43,377 nucleotides of DNA from NCBI RefSeq assembly GCF_019654915.1, contig NZ_BPET01000054.1, positions 1-43,377 of the forward strand, in the 5' to 3' direction. Below are positions 8,125 to 17,185 of this stretch, one piece after another; positions within the stretch are counted from its first letter, which is position 1, and every line of letters begins with the position of its first letter. Origin of the DNA: Shewanella sp. MBTL60-007. Its GTDB lineage: Bacteria; Pseudomonadota; Gammaproteobacteria; Enterobacterales; Shewanellaceae. The translations under genes were made by a program, and so were the position numbers. The notes under the pieces were generated by a model. The model was not told the DNA's origin. It ran no database searches and was given only the letters and a program-made list of their open reading frames with translations.

Positions 8125-10242
8125 ATGCCAGTGGTTATTAAACGGGATGGTTACCGTACGCCTTTTGACGAAACAAGGATTAAAGATGCCGTGATAGCAG
8201 CTGCTAACTCGGTAGGTATTGAGTGCGCTGAATATGCACAACAAGTTGCAGAAAAAGTAAGTCAAACTGTATCTGATTTAGAAGAAGTGAACATTCACGA
8301 TCTACAAGATTCAGTTGAAAACTTGCTGATGGAAGGCCCACATAAATCTTTGGCGCGTGTTTACATTGAATACCGTCATGATCGTGACATTAAGCGCGAA
8401 GTTAGCAGCCGCCTAAATAAAGAGATCCGTGGTCTGGTTGAGCAAAGCAATGCCGCTTTGTTAAACGAGAACGCGAACAAAGACTCTAAAGTGATCCCGA
8501 CTCAGCGCGATCTTTTAGCGGGCATTGTGGCTAAGCATTACGCCAAGTGCCACATTCTGCCAAAAGACGTGGTTGCAGCCCATGAGTCTGGTGAGATCCA
8601 TTACCACGACTTAGATTATGCGCCGTTCTTCCCAATGTTTAACTGTATGCTAATCGATTTAAGCGGCATGTTAACCCAGGGCTTTAAGATGGGTAACGCA
8701 GAAATTGAAACACCTAAGTCGATTTCTACAGCAACGGCTGTTACCGCGCAGATCATCGCTCAAGTGGCGAGCCATATCTATGGCGGCACCACCATCAACC
8801 GTATCGACGAAGTATTAGCGCCGTTCGTTGCTAAGAGCTATGACAAGCATTACCAAGTGGCTCTGACTTGGGGCATTACTGATGCTAAAGCGTTTGCCAC
8901 AGCACAAACAGAGAAAGAGTGTCACGACGCATTCCAGTCATTAGAGTATGAGGTGAATACTCTGCATACCGCTAATGGCCAAACGCCATTCGTAACCTTC
9001 GGATTTGGTCTAGGCACCTCTTGGGAGTCACGCTTAATTCAACAGTCTATGATGAAGGTGCGTATTGCTGGTCTTGGTAAGAACCGTAAAACTGCGGTAT
9101 TCCCTAAGCTGGTATTTGCTATTCGTGATGGCATTAACCACAAGACTGGCGATTGTAACTACGATATCAAGCAGTTGGCGCTGAAGTGTGCGTCGACTCG
9201 TATGTATCCAGATATCCTCAACTATGAGCAAGTAGAAAGAGTTACAGGCTCGTTCAAGACACCTATGGGTTGCCGTAGTTTCCTTGGTACGTTTGAGCAA
9301 GATGGCGAGCTAGTTCATGAAGGCCGTAACAACCTCGGTGTTGTCAGCCTTAACTTGCCACGTATTGCACTAGAAGCAAATGGTGATGAAGCCGAATTTT
9401 ACCGTATTCTAGATCAGCGTCTACTTATCGCTCGTAAGGGCTTAGATACACGCATCGCGCGTCTAGAAGGCGTTAAGGCTCGCGTCGCACCAATCCTATA
9501 TATGGAAGGTGCTTGTGGTGTGCGTTTACGCGCCGATGATGATATCTCTGAGATCTTTAAGAACGGCCGCGCATCGATCTCTTTGGGTTATATCGGATTA
9601 CACGAAACCATTAATGCACTTTATGGCACTGAAGAGCATGTTTACGACAGTGAATTGCTGCGTGAAAAAGCTATTGAAGTGATTAAGTACATGAAGCAAG
9701 CGACTGAAGACTGGAAGAAAGAGTCTGGTTACGCGTTTAGCTTATACAGCACACCAAGTGAGAACTTGTGTAGCCGTTTCTGTGCCCTAGACACTAAAGT
9801 ATTCGGTGTTGTTGATGGCGTGACAGCTAAGGGCTATTACACAAACAGCTTCCATTTGGATGTTGAAAAGCAAGTTAACCCTTACGACAAGATCGACTTT
9901 GAACAGCCATACCCTGAGCTAGCGAATGGTGGCTTTATTTGCTACGGCGAGTTCCCTAACATGCAAAATAACGTTGAAGCGTTAGAAGATGTGTGGGATT
10001 ACAGCTATAGCAGAGTGCCTTATTATGGTACTAATACCCCAATCGATGAGTGTTACGACTGTGGTTATACAGGTGAGTTTAGCTGTACTAGCAAAGGCTT
10101 TACCTGTCCAAAATGTGGTAACCATGAGCCAAGCCGTGTATCGGTAACACGGCGTGTATGTGGCTACTTAGGCAGCCCTGATGCAAGACCATTTAACTAT
10201 GGTAAGCAGGAAGAAGTTAAGCGTCGCGTTAAGCACTTATAA
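8125..10242 (+). CDS. nrdD: Anaerobic ribonucleoside-triphosphate reductase (class III)
   Basis: 705 residues, the usual length for NrdD. It reduces ribonucleoside triphosphates to dNTPs without oxygen, using a glycyl radical. The N-terminus is an ATP-cone (VIKRDGYRTPFDETRI). The C-terminus has the zinc site with CYDCGYTG and CPKCG pairs and the glycyl-radical motif RRVCGYLGSPDARPFNYG. The ATG at 8125 is chosen because AGAGG lies ten bases before it and the ATP-cone starts there. An upstream in-frame start at 8056 would overlap the NrdR boxes. The gene is followed by nrdG, with a terminator-like hairpin between them. Confidence 0.97.
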   Translation: MPVVIKRDGYRTPFDETRIKDAVIAAANSVGIECAEYAQQVAEKVSQTVSDLEEVNIHDLQDSVENLLMEGPHKSLARVYIEYRHDRDIKREVSSRLNKEIRGLVEQSNAALLNENANKDSKVIPTQRDLLAGIVAKHYAKCHILPKDVVAAHESGEIHYHDLDYAPFFPMFNCMLIDLSGMLTQGFKMGNAEIETPKSISTATAVTAQIIAQVASHIYGGTTINRIDEVLAPFVAKSYDKHYQVALTWGITDAKAFATAQTEKECHDAFQSLEYEVNTLHTANGQTPFVTFGFGLGTSWESRLIQQSMMKVRIAGLGKNRKTAVFPKLVFAIRDGINHKTGDCNYDIKQLALKCASTRMYPDILNYEQVERVTGSFKTPMGCRSFLGTFEQDGELVHEGRNNLGVVSLNLPRIALEANGDEAEFYRILDQRLLIARKGLDTRIARLEGVKARVAPILYMEGACGVRLRADDDISEIFKNGRASISLGYIGLHETINALYGTEEHVYDSELLREKAIEVIKYMKQATEDWKKESGYAFSLYSTPSENLCSRFCALDTKVFGVVDGVTAKGYYTNSFHLDVEKQVNPYDKIDFEQPYPELANGGFICYGEFPNMQNNVEALEDVWDYSYSRVPYYGTNTPIDECYDCGYTGEFSCTSKGFTCPKCGNHEPSRVSVTRRVCGYLGSPDARPFNYGKQEEVKRRVKHL

Positions 10243-10263
10243 GCTGCTGCTCGCTCTCTAAAT

Positions 10264-10293
10264 AAAAAGGTGCTGTTATCAGCGCCTTTTTTA
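10264..10293 (+). terminator. Terminator-like hairpin between nrdD and nrdG
   Basis: AAAGGTGCT pairs with AGCGCCTTT (one G-T pair) and a run of T follows. It may be a partial terminator that lowers nrdG relative to nrdD. Confidence 0.65.
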
Positions 10294-10318
10294 TCTCTTT
10301 AGCTGGAATGAGTTAATA

Positions 10319-10783
10319 ATGAATTATCATCAATATTATCAAACAGATGTTATTAATGGGCCGGGTACACGTGCCACCCTTTTTGTCTCGGGTTGCGAGC
10401 ATCAGTGCCGCGGCTGTTACAATCAGTCCACTTGGAATCCCTGTTCAGGACATCTATTTGATGAGCAGATGCAGCAACGCATTATTGATGATCTAAATGA
10501 TGAGCGTATTAAGCGCCGCGGTCTATCGCTATCAGGAGGCGACCCGCTATTTCCAGCCAATTTAGAGGCGATATTGTCACTAGTTAAGCGGGTGAGAGAG
10601 CAATGCCCTGGTAAAGATATCTGGCTGTGGACAGGTTATACCTTAGGGAATTTGAGCGCCGCACAGCAAGAGATAGTCGACATAGTCAACGTTGTTGTAG
10701 ATGGCAAGTTTGAGCAGTCTCTTGCCGATCCTAGCTTATTATTTAGGGGCAGCAGTAACCAAGAAATCCACTATCTCAGATAA
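10319..10783 (+). CDS. nrdG: Anaerobic ribonucleotide reductase-activating protein
   Basis: 154 residues, the normal length of NrdG, a small radical-SAM enzyme that generates the glycyl radical on NrdD. The iron-sulfur motif is CEHQCRGC, the CX3CX2C pattern of radical SAM, near residue 26. SLSGGDPLF is the SAM-binding glycine motif. The downstream segment DIVNVVVDGKF and the C-terminal LLFRGSSNQEI also match the family. It is 76 bases downstream of nrdD in the same orientation. Confidence 0.96.
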   Translation: MNYHQYYQTDVINGPGTRATLFVSGCEHQCRGCYNQSTWNPCSGHLFDEQMQQRIIDDLNDERIKRRGLSLSGGDPLFPANLEAILSLVKRVREQCPGKDIWLWTGYTLGNLSAAQQEIVDIVNVVVDGKFEQSLADPSLLFRGSSNQEIHYLR

Positions 10784-10822
10784 GCTTGCTATAAACCTAG
10801 GCAAAATGGCCTTGGATACTGT

Positions 10823-10828
10823 TATAAT
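10823..10828 (+). promoter_or_regulatory. Possible -10 box upstream of yibL
   Basis: A perfect TATAAT lies just before the hairpin at 10844-10875. I see no good -35 at 17 bases. Confidence 0.3.
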
Positions 10829-10843
10829 GTGGCAATTAATGGC

Positions 10844-10875
10844 AAAACAGCATCAGTTAACTGAGGCTGTTTTTG
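10844..10875 (+). terminator. Terminator or attenuator between nrdG and yibL
   Basis: AAAACAGC (10844-10851) pairs with GCTGTTTT (10866-10873) around the self-complementary TCAGTTAACTGA, then T residues. It ends the nrdDG transcript. Confidence 0.7.
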
Positions 10876-10916
10876 TTTCTAGACGTGTTATTTAGATTTG
10901 AATTTAAGGTTTGTAA

Positions 10917-11273
10917 ATGAATTTAAAGCAGGAGCTGCAAACGCTCAACGATAAGTTAGACAGATTTCGTCGTAAGCTAGCAGCCGCTGAAAAGCGTGGT
11001 GACCCGACTGTTATTATGCAGTTTAAGCAGGAGATTGCTGCTTTAACTAAACGTATTAGTAGCGTTAAAGGTCAGCAAACACGTGAGCTGAGTAAGCAAG
11101 GTAGCACTGTTTCTGGCCTCAAATTTAGTCGAGTGCTAACGAAAACCGAACAGGCTGACATGGGTAAATTGAAAAAGTCAGTAAAGGGCTTGGTCGTTGT
11201 ACACCCTATGACAGCTTTAGGTCGTGAAATGGGCATTAAGCAAGTGACAGGCTTTGCACCTAAAGAGTTTTAA
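10917..11273 (+). CDS. yibL: YibL family ribosome-associated protein
   Basis: 118 residues. The C-terminal half strongly resembles E. coli YibL, in the region QADMGKLKKSVKGLVVVHPM and TALGREMGIKQVTGF. The N-terminal half is a predicted coiled coil (Leu, Lys, Gln and Glu heptad-like). YibL is a small ribosome-associated protein of unclear role. AAGG precedes the ATG. It is a single gene. Confidence 0.92.
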   Translation: MNLKQELQTLNDKLDRFRRKLAAAEKRGDPTVIMQFKQEIAALTKRISSVKGQQTRELSKQGSTVSGLKFSRVLTKTEQADMGKLKKSVKGLVVVHPMTALGREMGIKQVTGFAPKEF

Positions 11274-11487
11274 GCGCTTTTTGTTATTCATTTAGTGAGC
11301 CGCTTCAAGGTTATCTTTAAGCACTGGGCTTATGCTGACTCAAGTTTAGTCTATGGCGAATTAATTAGCGTTTAAGTCATAGGCTGATTGAATCATTGAG
11401 CTAGCAAGAGTATCGTCTCAAGCATTTATTTTCTTTATCAGGACGTTTGCAGTCTCATGGAATGAGAGTTGTCGTTAAGGTTTTTTC

Positions 11488-12105
11488 ATGTCGATTAAAT
11501 ATATCGCGTCTTCAAAATTACCGACCCCTTGGGGTGTTTTCGAAATGCATGGCTTTGAAGATAGCGAGACAGGTAAAGAGCACGTAGCGCTTACCTTTGG
11601 TACATTTCCCCCAGACACACCTATCCTTGGGCGTATTCATTCGGAATGTTTAACTGGTGATGCGCTATTTAGCTTACGTTGTGACTGTGGTTTTCAGCTA
11701 CAAACAGCGATGCAAAATATCGCCGAAGAGGGGCAAGGGTTTATTCTTTATTTGCGCCAAGAGGGTCGTGGCATCGGTTTGCTTAATAAAATCCGTGCTT
11801 ATGAACTGCAAGATCAAGGTGCGAATACCGTCGAAGCTAACGAGCGTTTAGGCTTTGAGGCCGATATGCGTAAATATGACATGATCATCCCTATGATGGA
11901 AAAGATCGGTGTCGATAAAGTACGCTTAATGACCAATAACCCGCGTAAAGTGAAGGCGATGCAAAGCTTTGGCTTAGAAGTTGTTGAGCGAGTGCCATTG
12001 CAAGTGGGCAAGAACCGCTATAACGAAGGCTACCTCAAGACTAAGTCGACTCAGCTGGGGCATATGATGTCTGAGCATCACTTTATCGATGGCGACAAAG
12101 ACTGA
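11488..12105 (+). CDS. ribA: GTP cyclohydrolase II
   Basis: 205 residues, full length for RibA, which converts GTP to the pyrimidine precursor that starts riboflavin synthesis. The zinc site HSECLTGDALFSLRCDCGFQ carries the three cysteines. YLRQEGRGIGLLNKI is the conserved GTP-binding/catalytic segment and TNNPRKVKAMQSFG is the C-terminal signature. No FMN riboswitch could be recognised in the 213-base upstream gap. The gene stands alone, not in a rib operon. Confidence 0.96.
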   Translation: MSIKYIASSKLPTPWGVFEMHGFEDSETGKEHVALTFGTFPPDTPILGRIHSECLTGDALFSLRCDCGFQLQTAMQNIAEEGQGFILYLRQEGRGIGLLNKIRAYELQDQGANTVEANERLGFEADMRKYDMIIPMMEKIGVDKVRLMTNNPRKVKAMQSFGLEVVERVPLQVGKNRYNEGYLKTKSTQLGHMMSEHHFIDGDKD

Positions 12106-12202
12106 GTTTGATAGGGAAAGCCTTAATTTTTTTGGCTTTTCCCCTGCTATATCGCTATATTCGGGTTATCTATTAGAGTTTAATTAAATTTAAAATCGAT
12201 CT

Positions 12203-13009
12203 ATGACCCGTTTACGAGTCCTTTCTGTTTTGCTGCTATTAATTGGTTTACCTGTTGGTGCGGAAACTGATTACAGCCACTATGCTTTCTCGAACTATTT
12301 GGGCAGCGGTATCTACCGCACTGCTGGCCAAAATGCGACAGTCGTTAATATTCCACTCAGTTTTGATCTTGAGCGCTCCGAAGAGGAGTCTTTGGTATTA
12401 CGAACGCCGATATCTATGGGGTTCTTCAATTTTACTTGGAGTGACTTACCAGACGGTGAATTCCCTTCGAGTGTTGGTACCCTAAGCGTTACCCCAGGGC
12501 TCGAGTACAGGGTAAAAAATGCTGATAACCATGAGTTTCAAACTTACGCCGATCTAGGTTTTGGCACTAACTTTACCAATGGCAACGATGTTGTTATCTA
12601 TTCGGCTGGCATGTCTAGCCTGCTCAACTTTGATTTTGGTGATAGTAACCCCCTGTGGGTGAACCGAATCTTTTTTGCTGGCTATAGCACCTTAAATGAT
12701 GGTGCGAGTGAAACTTACTCTGCGGTGCAATCGGGTGTCGATATCGGGACAAATTACTTTTTCCAGATGGGGGGAGTCGAAGCTGAGCCCCGTTTTTTTG
12801 TTGCGGGCTATTGGTATTTCGATCGCTTAAAGTTCACCACACCATTTGAAGAGGATGTGCTGGTGGCCAGTAGCCTTGAGGTTGGTTTAACCTTTGCGTT
12901 TTCCAAGCCAGTAGGCTGGGACTTAATTAATATTGAACGCTTTGGTTTAAGTTACCGCGCTGGCGATGGGGTTGAGGTATGGCGTTTAATTTTTGAATTC
13001 CCCATCTAG
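12203..13009 (+). CDS. Predicted outer-membrane beta-barrel protein
   Basis: 268 residues starting with a signal peptide (MTRLRVLSVLLLLIGLPVGA, cleavage after GA). The mature part is rich in alternating hydrophobic/aromatic strands and ends with a C-terminal aromatic segment (LIFEFPI), which fits outer-membrane insertion. No cysteines or enzymatic motif. I do not know its role. It lies 97 bases after ribA in the same orientation. A hairpin lies between them without a good T run, so read-through is possible. Confidence 0.75.
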   Translation: MTRLRVLSVLLLLIGLPVGAETDYSHYAFSNYLGSGIYRTAGQNATVVNIPLSFDLERSEEESLVLRTPISMGFFNFTWSDLPDGEFPSSVGTLSVTPGLEYRVKNADNHEFQTYADLGFGTNFTNGNDVVIYSAGMSSLLNFDFGDSNPLWVNRIFFAGYSTLNDGASETYSAVQSGVDIGTNYFFQMGGVEAEPRFFVAGYWYFDRLKFTTPFEEDVLVASSLEVGLTFAFSKPVGWDLINIERFGLSYRAGDGVEVWRLIFEFPI

Positions 13010-13013
13010 GTAG

Positions 13014-13040
13014 AGTGGCTTAACAAAAAGTTAAGCCACT
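13014..13040. terminator. Strong hairpin between convergent genes
   Basis: AGTGGCTTAAC (13014-13024) and GTTAAGCCACT (13030-13040) form a perfect 11-bp stem with a five-base loop. No T run follows on either strand. Confidence 0.5.
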
Positions 13041-13066
13041 ACACTATGCGTTAGTTTAAATTGGGA

Positions 13067-13384
13067 TTATTTACCCCAAATCTTTGCATTGATCTCAGGT
13101 AATGGTTCTTTCGATTTTTGCGGCTTATTAACAAACTCATCGTCAGAGCGCACTCTTGGCGCAGGTAAAGGCAGTTTGTTCATCTTTAAATAAAGGTATT
13201 CCACTTTATCTCTTGCCCATTGAGTTTTACGCAGAAACTTTAAACTCGACTTAATGCTTGGGTCATGATTAAAGCAGCGAATATCGATACGTCTACCTAA
13301 TTCTTCCCAACCATAATGATCGACAAGATCCGTTAATAAGTCTTCGAGCTTAATGCCGTGGAGTGGGTTGTTTACTTGAGTCAT
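13067..13384 (-). CDS. VF530-family DNA-binding protein (DUF2132)
   Basis: 105 residues. The segments NNPLHGIKLEDLLTDLVDHY, GWEELGRRIDIRCFNHDPS and KSSLKFLRKTQWARDKVE are the conserved core of VF530/DUF2132 proteins, small helical proteins described as DNA-binding. The ~35-residue C-terminal tail is Pro/Lys/Glu-rich and looks disordered. It is a single gene, convergent with the outer-membrane protein. Confidence 0.88.
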   Translation of the reverse strand: MTQVNNPLHGIKLEDLLTDLVDHYGWEELGRRIDIRCFNHDPSIKSSLKFLRKTQWARDKVEYLYLKMNKLPLPAPRVRSDDEFVNKPQKSKEPLPEINAKIWGK

Positions 13385-13474
13385 AGTCTTATTGCAATTG
13401 TCTTGTTGGTACTTACCTGAATGAGTTAATTATATCAGCTTATTAATAACAGGTCTTGAGCTTAATATTGCAAA

Positions 13475-13500
13475 AAAAGAGAGCCGTACGGCTCTCTTTT
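13475..13500. terminator. Bidirectional terminator
   Basis: A perfect 13-bp palindrome with AAAAGAGAGCCGTAC as left half and T-rich right half. It terminates the downstream minus-strand protease transcript. Confidence 0.85.
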
Positions 13501-13517
13501 GTAACGTCATTTGCTTG

Positions 13518-15938
13518 TTATTGGAAGCTTAGCTGCCATGAGTTTATGGTACCAACATCGCGTCGAGCACTGTCTACGGCTTTAAGTTTCCAGTCACCAG
13601 CCGAGTCTACACCCGACATATCGACAGTATATGTTTTAACGATATCGTTGGCACTGCCGCCACTATTGTCGTGCAGTACTGCGACTTGCCCCGATGGGCT
13701 ATGAAGCTCTACTTGTAGATCGCCAATATAGGTGTGACTGATATCGATTTTTACTGAGACAGTACCTGAGTCACCTGTGCGAGCGGCTGAGATTGTACTC
13801 TCTACACCCACGCTGCTGTTATCTGGAATAGCGTAGCTATTGGTATTGGTGTAAGTTACCGCACCGCCTGTCTCTCCGCCGCCAGTGGACTCACTATAGC
13901 TAGCAACAAGGTTTACGCCACTAAAAGCGCTATAACCTTGAACCATCACATAATAGGTGCCAGTTTGCACATTTGTGATAGGGCATGACTCTGTGTTTCC
14001 TCCTTTCCAAGGACGGCAGTCATAGTTAGCCGTTGTCGGTGCTGCGCCATACTGCACATAGAGATCTGCGTCGCCGCTTCCGCCGCTCATATTAAAGCTC
14101 AGATCGGACGCACCTGCAGGAATATCAATGTAGTAATGCAGTTCATCACTCTTCGCGCCCGCAAGGTTTGTTTTTACCACACCGTTAACTAGCACATTGT
14201 CGCCAGGGCCTGATCCCGGATCGGTCGGGCCTGTACATGACTCATCGAGATAGGCCTTTGCTGCATCAGCATTGACTAGGCCAAAGCCGGTCTTGTTATC
14301 GCGTCCCGCTGTTTCAAGATCTTCAGCCGTTGCTTTAAGGGCTTCTCGGATCTGCGCGGCACTACACTGGGTATGGTGGCTCCAAACGAGTGTTGCCACC
14401 CCCGATACGTGTGGTGTGGCCATTGAAGTACCGTTATAGTACTCATAGTCTTCATTATCGGTATTTGTAACGGTAACGCTGCTGCCGATTTGATTTCTAA
14501 GTGCTAAGCCCGTTGCGCGATCTACCGAGACCGATACGATGGGCGCTTCATTACTACTGTCCACCAAGAAAGGGTTCTGTAAACCGGGCAGATCTGTATT
14601 ACTGTAGACAATGGTTGCGCTTGCACCAGCAGCTTTACAGGCTTTAACGGCATTAATTTCTGGGTAGCTGCTACCTTGATTACCGACACGTTCGACTAAA
14701 CAGATCTTGTTGCTCATATCGTCGCAATTAAATGTGCTGCCACTAACTGAACATTCAGCAAGTGTAGCGGTTACACTCCCAAGAATCGGTGAGCTAACAT
14801 GACTAGAACCCGATTGAACATATCGATTATGGGGAACGACCCCGTTGTCAAAATATGACTGTCCCGCAACGGTGATATCGGCGAGGCGACCTTCGCCTCG
14901 GGTTACCGTTGATAAAATGGCCTCACCCGGGCCTGAGATCTCAACTTGGTCAGTGTATTGCGAGAATGCGGCATGGTCTTTATTGCTATCAACGGCAGCA
15001 ACCGACATCACTGAATCGTATGAAGCGGGATAACTATGGCTACTGTTACCATCATTGCCAGCAGCTGCGATTAATAGCACGCCGTTGTCTGCGTGGGCGG
15101 CGAGAGCATTTCTTTCAGTATTACTTGAGCTTGAACCACCTAGACTCATGGTAACGACATGGGAGCCATTGTTTACGCAGGTATCCACCGCTGAAACAAG
15201 TGATGAGGAGTAGCCCCACCCATCTGAGTTAAATACCTTAATCACGTGGATATTGGCATTTTGGTTGGGCATGACACCGACAACCCCTTCATTGTTTGCT
15301 ATGGCGGCAATGGTGCCGGCAACGTGGGTACCGTGAGCATTATTCGCGCCGGGCTCGAACCAATTTCCTGTGCCTGAATTATTTGTGCCAGAGACATTAT
15401 TAGCGTTGAGATCGTTATGGCCACGATCATAACCCGAGTCGATAATGCAGATGGTGCGGTTGCCCGCTTGGCTATCGCTTAAAACAGTAGCGCCAACGTA
15501 GGTTTGCCCCCATGGTGTTGTTTCTGACAGCAGTCGACGTGGTACATCTTCTTCTACATAGTCGACATCGGCGCGAAACCTAAGTTCTTGTAGTCTTTTA
15601 TTATCGAGTTTTACTGAGTAGCTATTACTGCGACCGATGCGTTTCATCTCTTTGGCTGCAACGCTGTTAAGTGCGCGGAAATGAGAGAAAACCTCATTGC
15701 TTCTTGGCTGGTATTGGGCATCTGCAATACCGTTACTCGATTGGGCAAAGCCGTTGATGCCATCGGCGCGCTTAAACTTAACGATATAGCGTTTGGGTAA
15801 CGGGTTACCTGTACCCACTTGTGAACCGTTATTTAGTAGCTGAGGATCAAATGATGGGGCTGCATTTACACTCGCAGAGATCGCCAGCGAAAGTACAGAA
15901 AGCGATAACGCTGCTCTCGATATATTTTTTATTGTCAT
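13518..15938 (-). CDS. Secreted subtilisin-like serine protease (S8) with PA, PPC and P domains
   Basis: 806 residues from the ATG at 15938, chosen because GGAAGA lies five bases upstream; an ATG six codons earlier is less likely. A signal peptide covers residues 1-27. An I9-type inhibitor propeptide (KRYIVKFK to VDYVEEDVP) follows. The catalytic triad is Asp167 (IIDSG), His202 (AHGTHVAGT) and Ser505 (GTSMATPH). A protease-associated (PA) domain sits between His and Ser, giving the long gap. The C-terminus has a pre-peptidase C-terminal (PPC) domain (~590-690) and a P/proprotein-convertase domain (~700-806). It should be secreted and degrade extracellular protein. Confidence 0.94.
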   Translation of the reverse strand: MTIKNISRAALSLSVLSLAISASVNAAPSFDPQLLNNGSQVGTGNPLPKRYIVKFKRADGINGFAQSSNGIADAQYQPRSNEVFSHFRALNSVAAKEMKRIGRSNSYSVKLDNKRLQELRFRADVDYVEEDVPRRLLSETTPWGQTYVGATVLSDSQAGNRTICIIDSGYDRGHNDLNANNVSGTNNSGTGNWFEPGANNAHGTHVAGTIAAIANNEGVVGVMPNQNANIHVIKVFNSDGWGYSSSLVSAVDTCVNNGSHVVTMSLGGSSSSNTERNALAAHADNGVLLIAAAGNDGNSSHSYPASYDSVMSVAAVDSNKDHAAFSQYTDQVEISGPGEAILSTVTRGEGRLADITVAGQSYFDNGVVPHNRYVQSGSSHVSSPILGSVTATLAECSVSGSTFNCDDMSNKICLVERVGNQGSSYPEINAVKACKAAGASATIVYSNTDLPGLQNPFLVDSSNEAPIVSVSVDRATGLALRNQIGSSVTVTNTDNEDYEYYNGTSMATPHVSGVATLVWSHHTQCSAAQIREALKATAEDLETAGRDNKTGFGLVNADAAKAYLDESCTGPTDPGSGPGDNVLVNGVVKTNLAGAKSDELHYYIDIPAGASDLSFNMSGGSGDADLYVQYGAAPTTANYDCRPWKGGNTESCPITNVQTGTYYVMVQGYSAFSGVNLVASYSESTGGGETGGAVTYTNTNSYAIPDNSSVGVESTISAARTGDSGTVSVKIDISHTYIGDLQVELHSPSGQVAVLHDNSGGSANDIVKTYTVDMSGVDSAGDWKLKAVDSARRDVGTINSWQLSFQ

Positions 15939-15960
15939 TACTGTCTTCCATGTCATTTAG

Positions 15961-16432
15961 AATATCTTGTTATTTTTAGTGCTACCTACAGAATATTATT
16001 CAAGTTTCTGTGGTTGCGGCGAGAAATGTATCTAGTCAAATGGTTTTTGTAAATGAATTGTTAACATGGTGGCGGGAAGGGACGGGGAATGGATAGATTT
16101 CTTTACGCGAATAATTATTTTACTACTTTAGCTTTGGGGTAAAACTTTATGCTGCTTATTTGCTTTTTTATGCGTCTGTTAGGGTGGGGGGACATGATTG
16201 GATATAATAGTCTTTATTGCTAAATTAGTTGAGGCTAAATGTAAGTGCATGAAATTACGATATAAACATAACTCAAGGTTAAAGTTATAACTTATACCTA
16301 AATGGAATCTAGGTTTTGGTTTTATCTATTGGTTTTTGGCTTTTTATAGATTTTTGTGAGGTTTAAGTTTGTAATTTAGTTATAAGCACTGTTCGACTTT
16401 GTTTTTGGAGCCGGGAGTAAGCTCTCAGAAAC
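15961..16432. other. Gene-free, AT-rich stretch
   Basis: A ~470-base region upstream of the protease gene. No open frame, tRNA, or convincing regulatory site was recognised here. It is AT-rich with T-runs on the plus strand, and probably holds the protease promoter. Confidence 0.6.
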
Positions 16433-16461
16433 AAAAAACCTAAAATAAAAATATTTTAGGT
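16433..16461 (-). terminator. Terminator after rhodanese gene
   Basis: On the minus strand ACCTAAAATA pairs with the ATTTTAGGT arm, followed by a run of T. Confidence 0.75.
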
Positions 16462-16484
16462 CTTTTATTAAACTTTAAGCTGAA

Positions 16485-16880
16485 CTACTGTTTCTGGCTC
16501 ATTAGCATCTGGTAGCCGCCGCCATTATAAACGTTAGTGTAGCCTTCGCGGACTAACATCTGGTTAGCGATTCCGCTGCGATTGCCACTACGGCAATAAA
16601 CCACTACAGAACGGTCCTTTGCGATTTGCTTGTTGCTAAAGGCGGTATTAATTTGCTCATAAGGTATATTGATGGCGTTTGGTAGGTGTCCCTGAGCAAA
16701 CTCTTCTGGCGTGCGAACGTCAACGACTAAAGCACCAGCCTCAATCTTTTGCCAAGCAACTTTAGCGTCTTGATCTGCGGCCGATGCCAAAGAGCTAAAC
16801 ATTATTAGTAAAACACTTAGCCCTAATAACCAAGCTAGGTTTTTAGGCAGTTTATGCTGTGAATTAAAAGCGTTACTCAT
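16485..16880 (-). CDS. Periplasmic/membrane-anchored rhodanese-domain protein
   Basis: 131 residues with an N-terminal signal peptide or anchor (LAWLLGLSVLLIMFSSLASA, about residues 15-34) and a single rhodanese domain. The active-site loop CRSGNRSG carries the catalytic Cys that would take up a persulfide sulfur. AGG lies seven bases before the ATG at 16880, so the TTG one codon upstream is not used. It is the last gene of an operon with the DUF2892 protein, RND pump and fusion protein. Confidence 0.9.
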   Translation of the reverse strand: MSNAFNSQHKLPKNLAWLLGLSVLLIMFSSLASAADQDAKVAWQKIEAGALVVDVRTPEEFAQGHLPNAINIPYEQINTAFSNKQIAKDRSVVVYCRSGNRSGIANQMLVREGYTNVYNGGGYQMLMSQKQ

Positions 16881-16904
16881 CAATATACCTTTATCTATCG
16901 TTAT

Positions 16905-17123
16905 TTAATTTTTATTGGCAGTGGCTAGCTGAGCTTCAGATTTAAAGCCTAACTTGCGCATAATTATTGCTGCCGGACAAAATCCAGTATAGGCGCTTTG
17001 AAATAAATTAGCTCCAACAAAAACGGTGAGCCAGATAAAATTATCATTAATCCATACAGTTAGGACTATTGATAGTAAAACCATAAAACCTGCAAATGCC
17101 ATAATGGCGCGTTCAATTGACAT
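16905..17123 (-). CDS. DUF2892/YgaP-type small membrane protein
   Basis: 72 residues with two membrane segments (about 8-24 and 29-45) and the signature TGFCPAAIIMRKLG of the DUF2892/YgaP transmembrane family. In E. coli YgaP this domain is fused to a rhodanese; here the rhodanese is the next gene, 24 bases downstream, so the pair is a split YgaP. GGAG precedes the ATG. Its Cys may matter for sulfur transfer, which is inference. Confidence 0.88.
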   Translation of the reverse strand: MSIERAIMAFAGFMVLLSIVLTVWINDNFIWLTVFVGANLFQSAYTGFCPAAIIMRKLGFKSEAQLATANKN

Positions 17124-17185
17124 AATTACTCCTTGTATACTGATTGATTAAGTGACGATGACGGTGTGTACCGCCATCGTTAACA

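Noticed and set aside
11274..11487. FMN riboswitch before ribA
   Set aside because: The conserved RFN core could not be recognised in this gap.
12114..12143. Terminator after ribA
   Set aside because: A GGGAAAGCC/GGCTTTTCCC stem exists but is bulged and has no T run after it.
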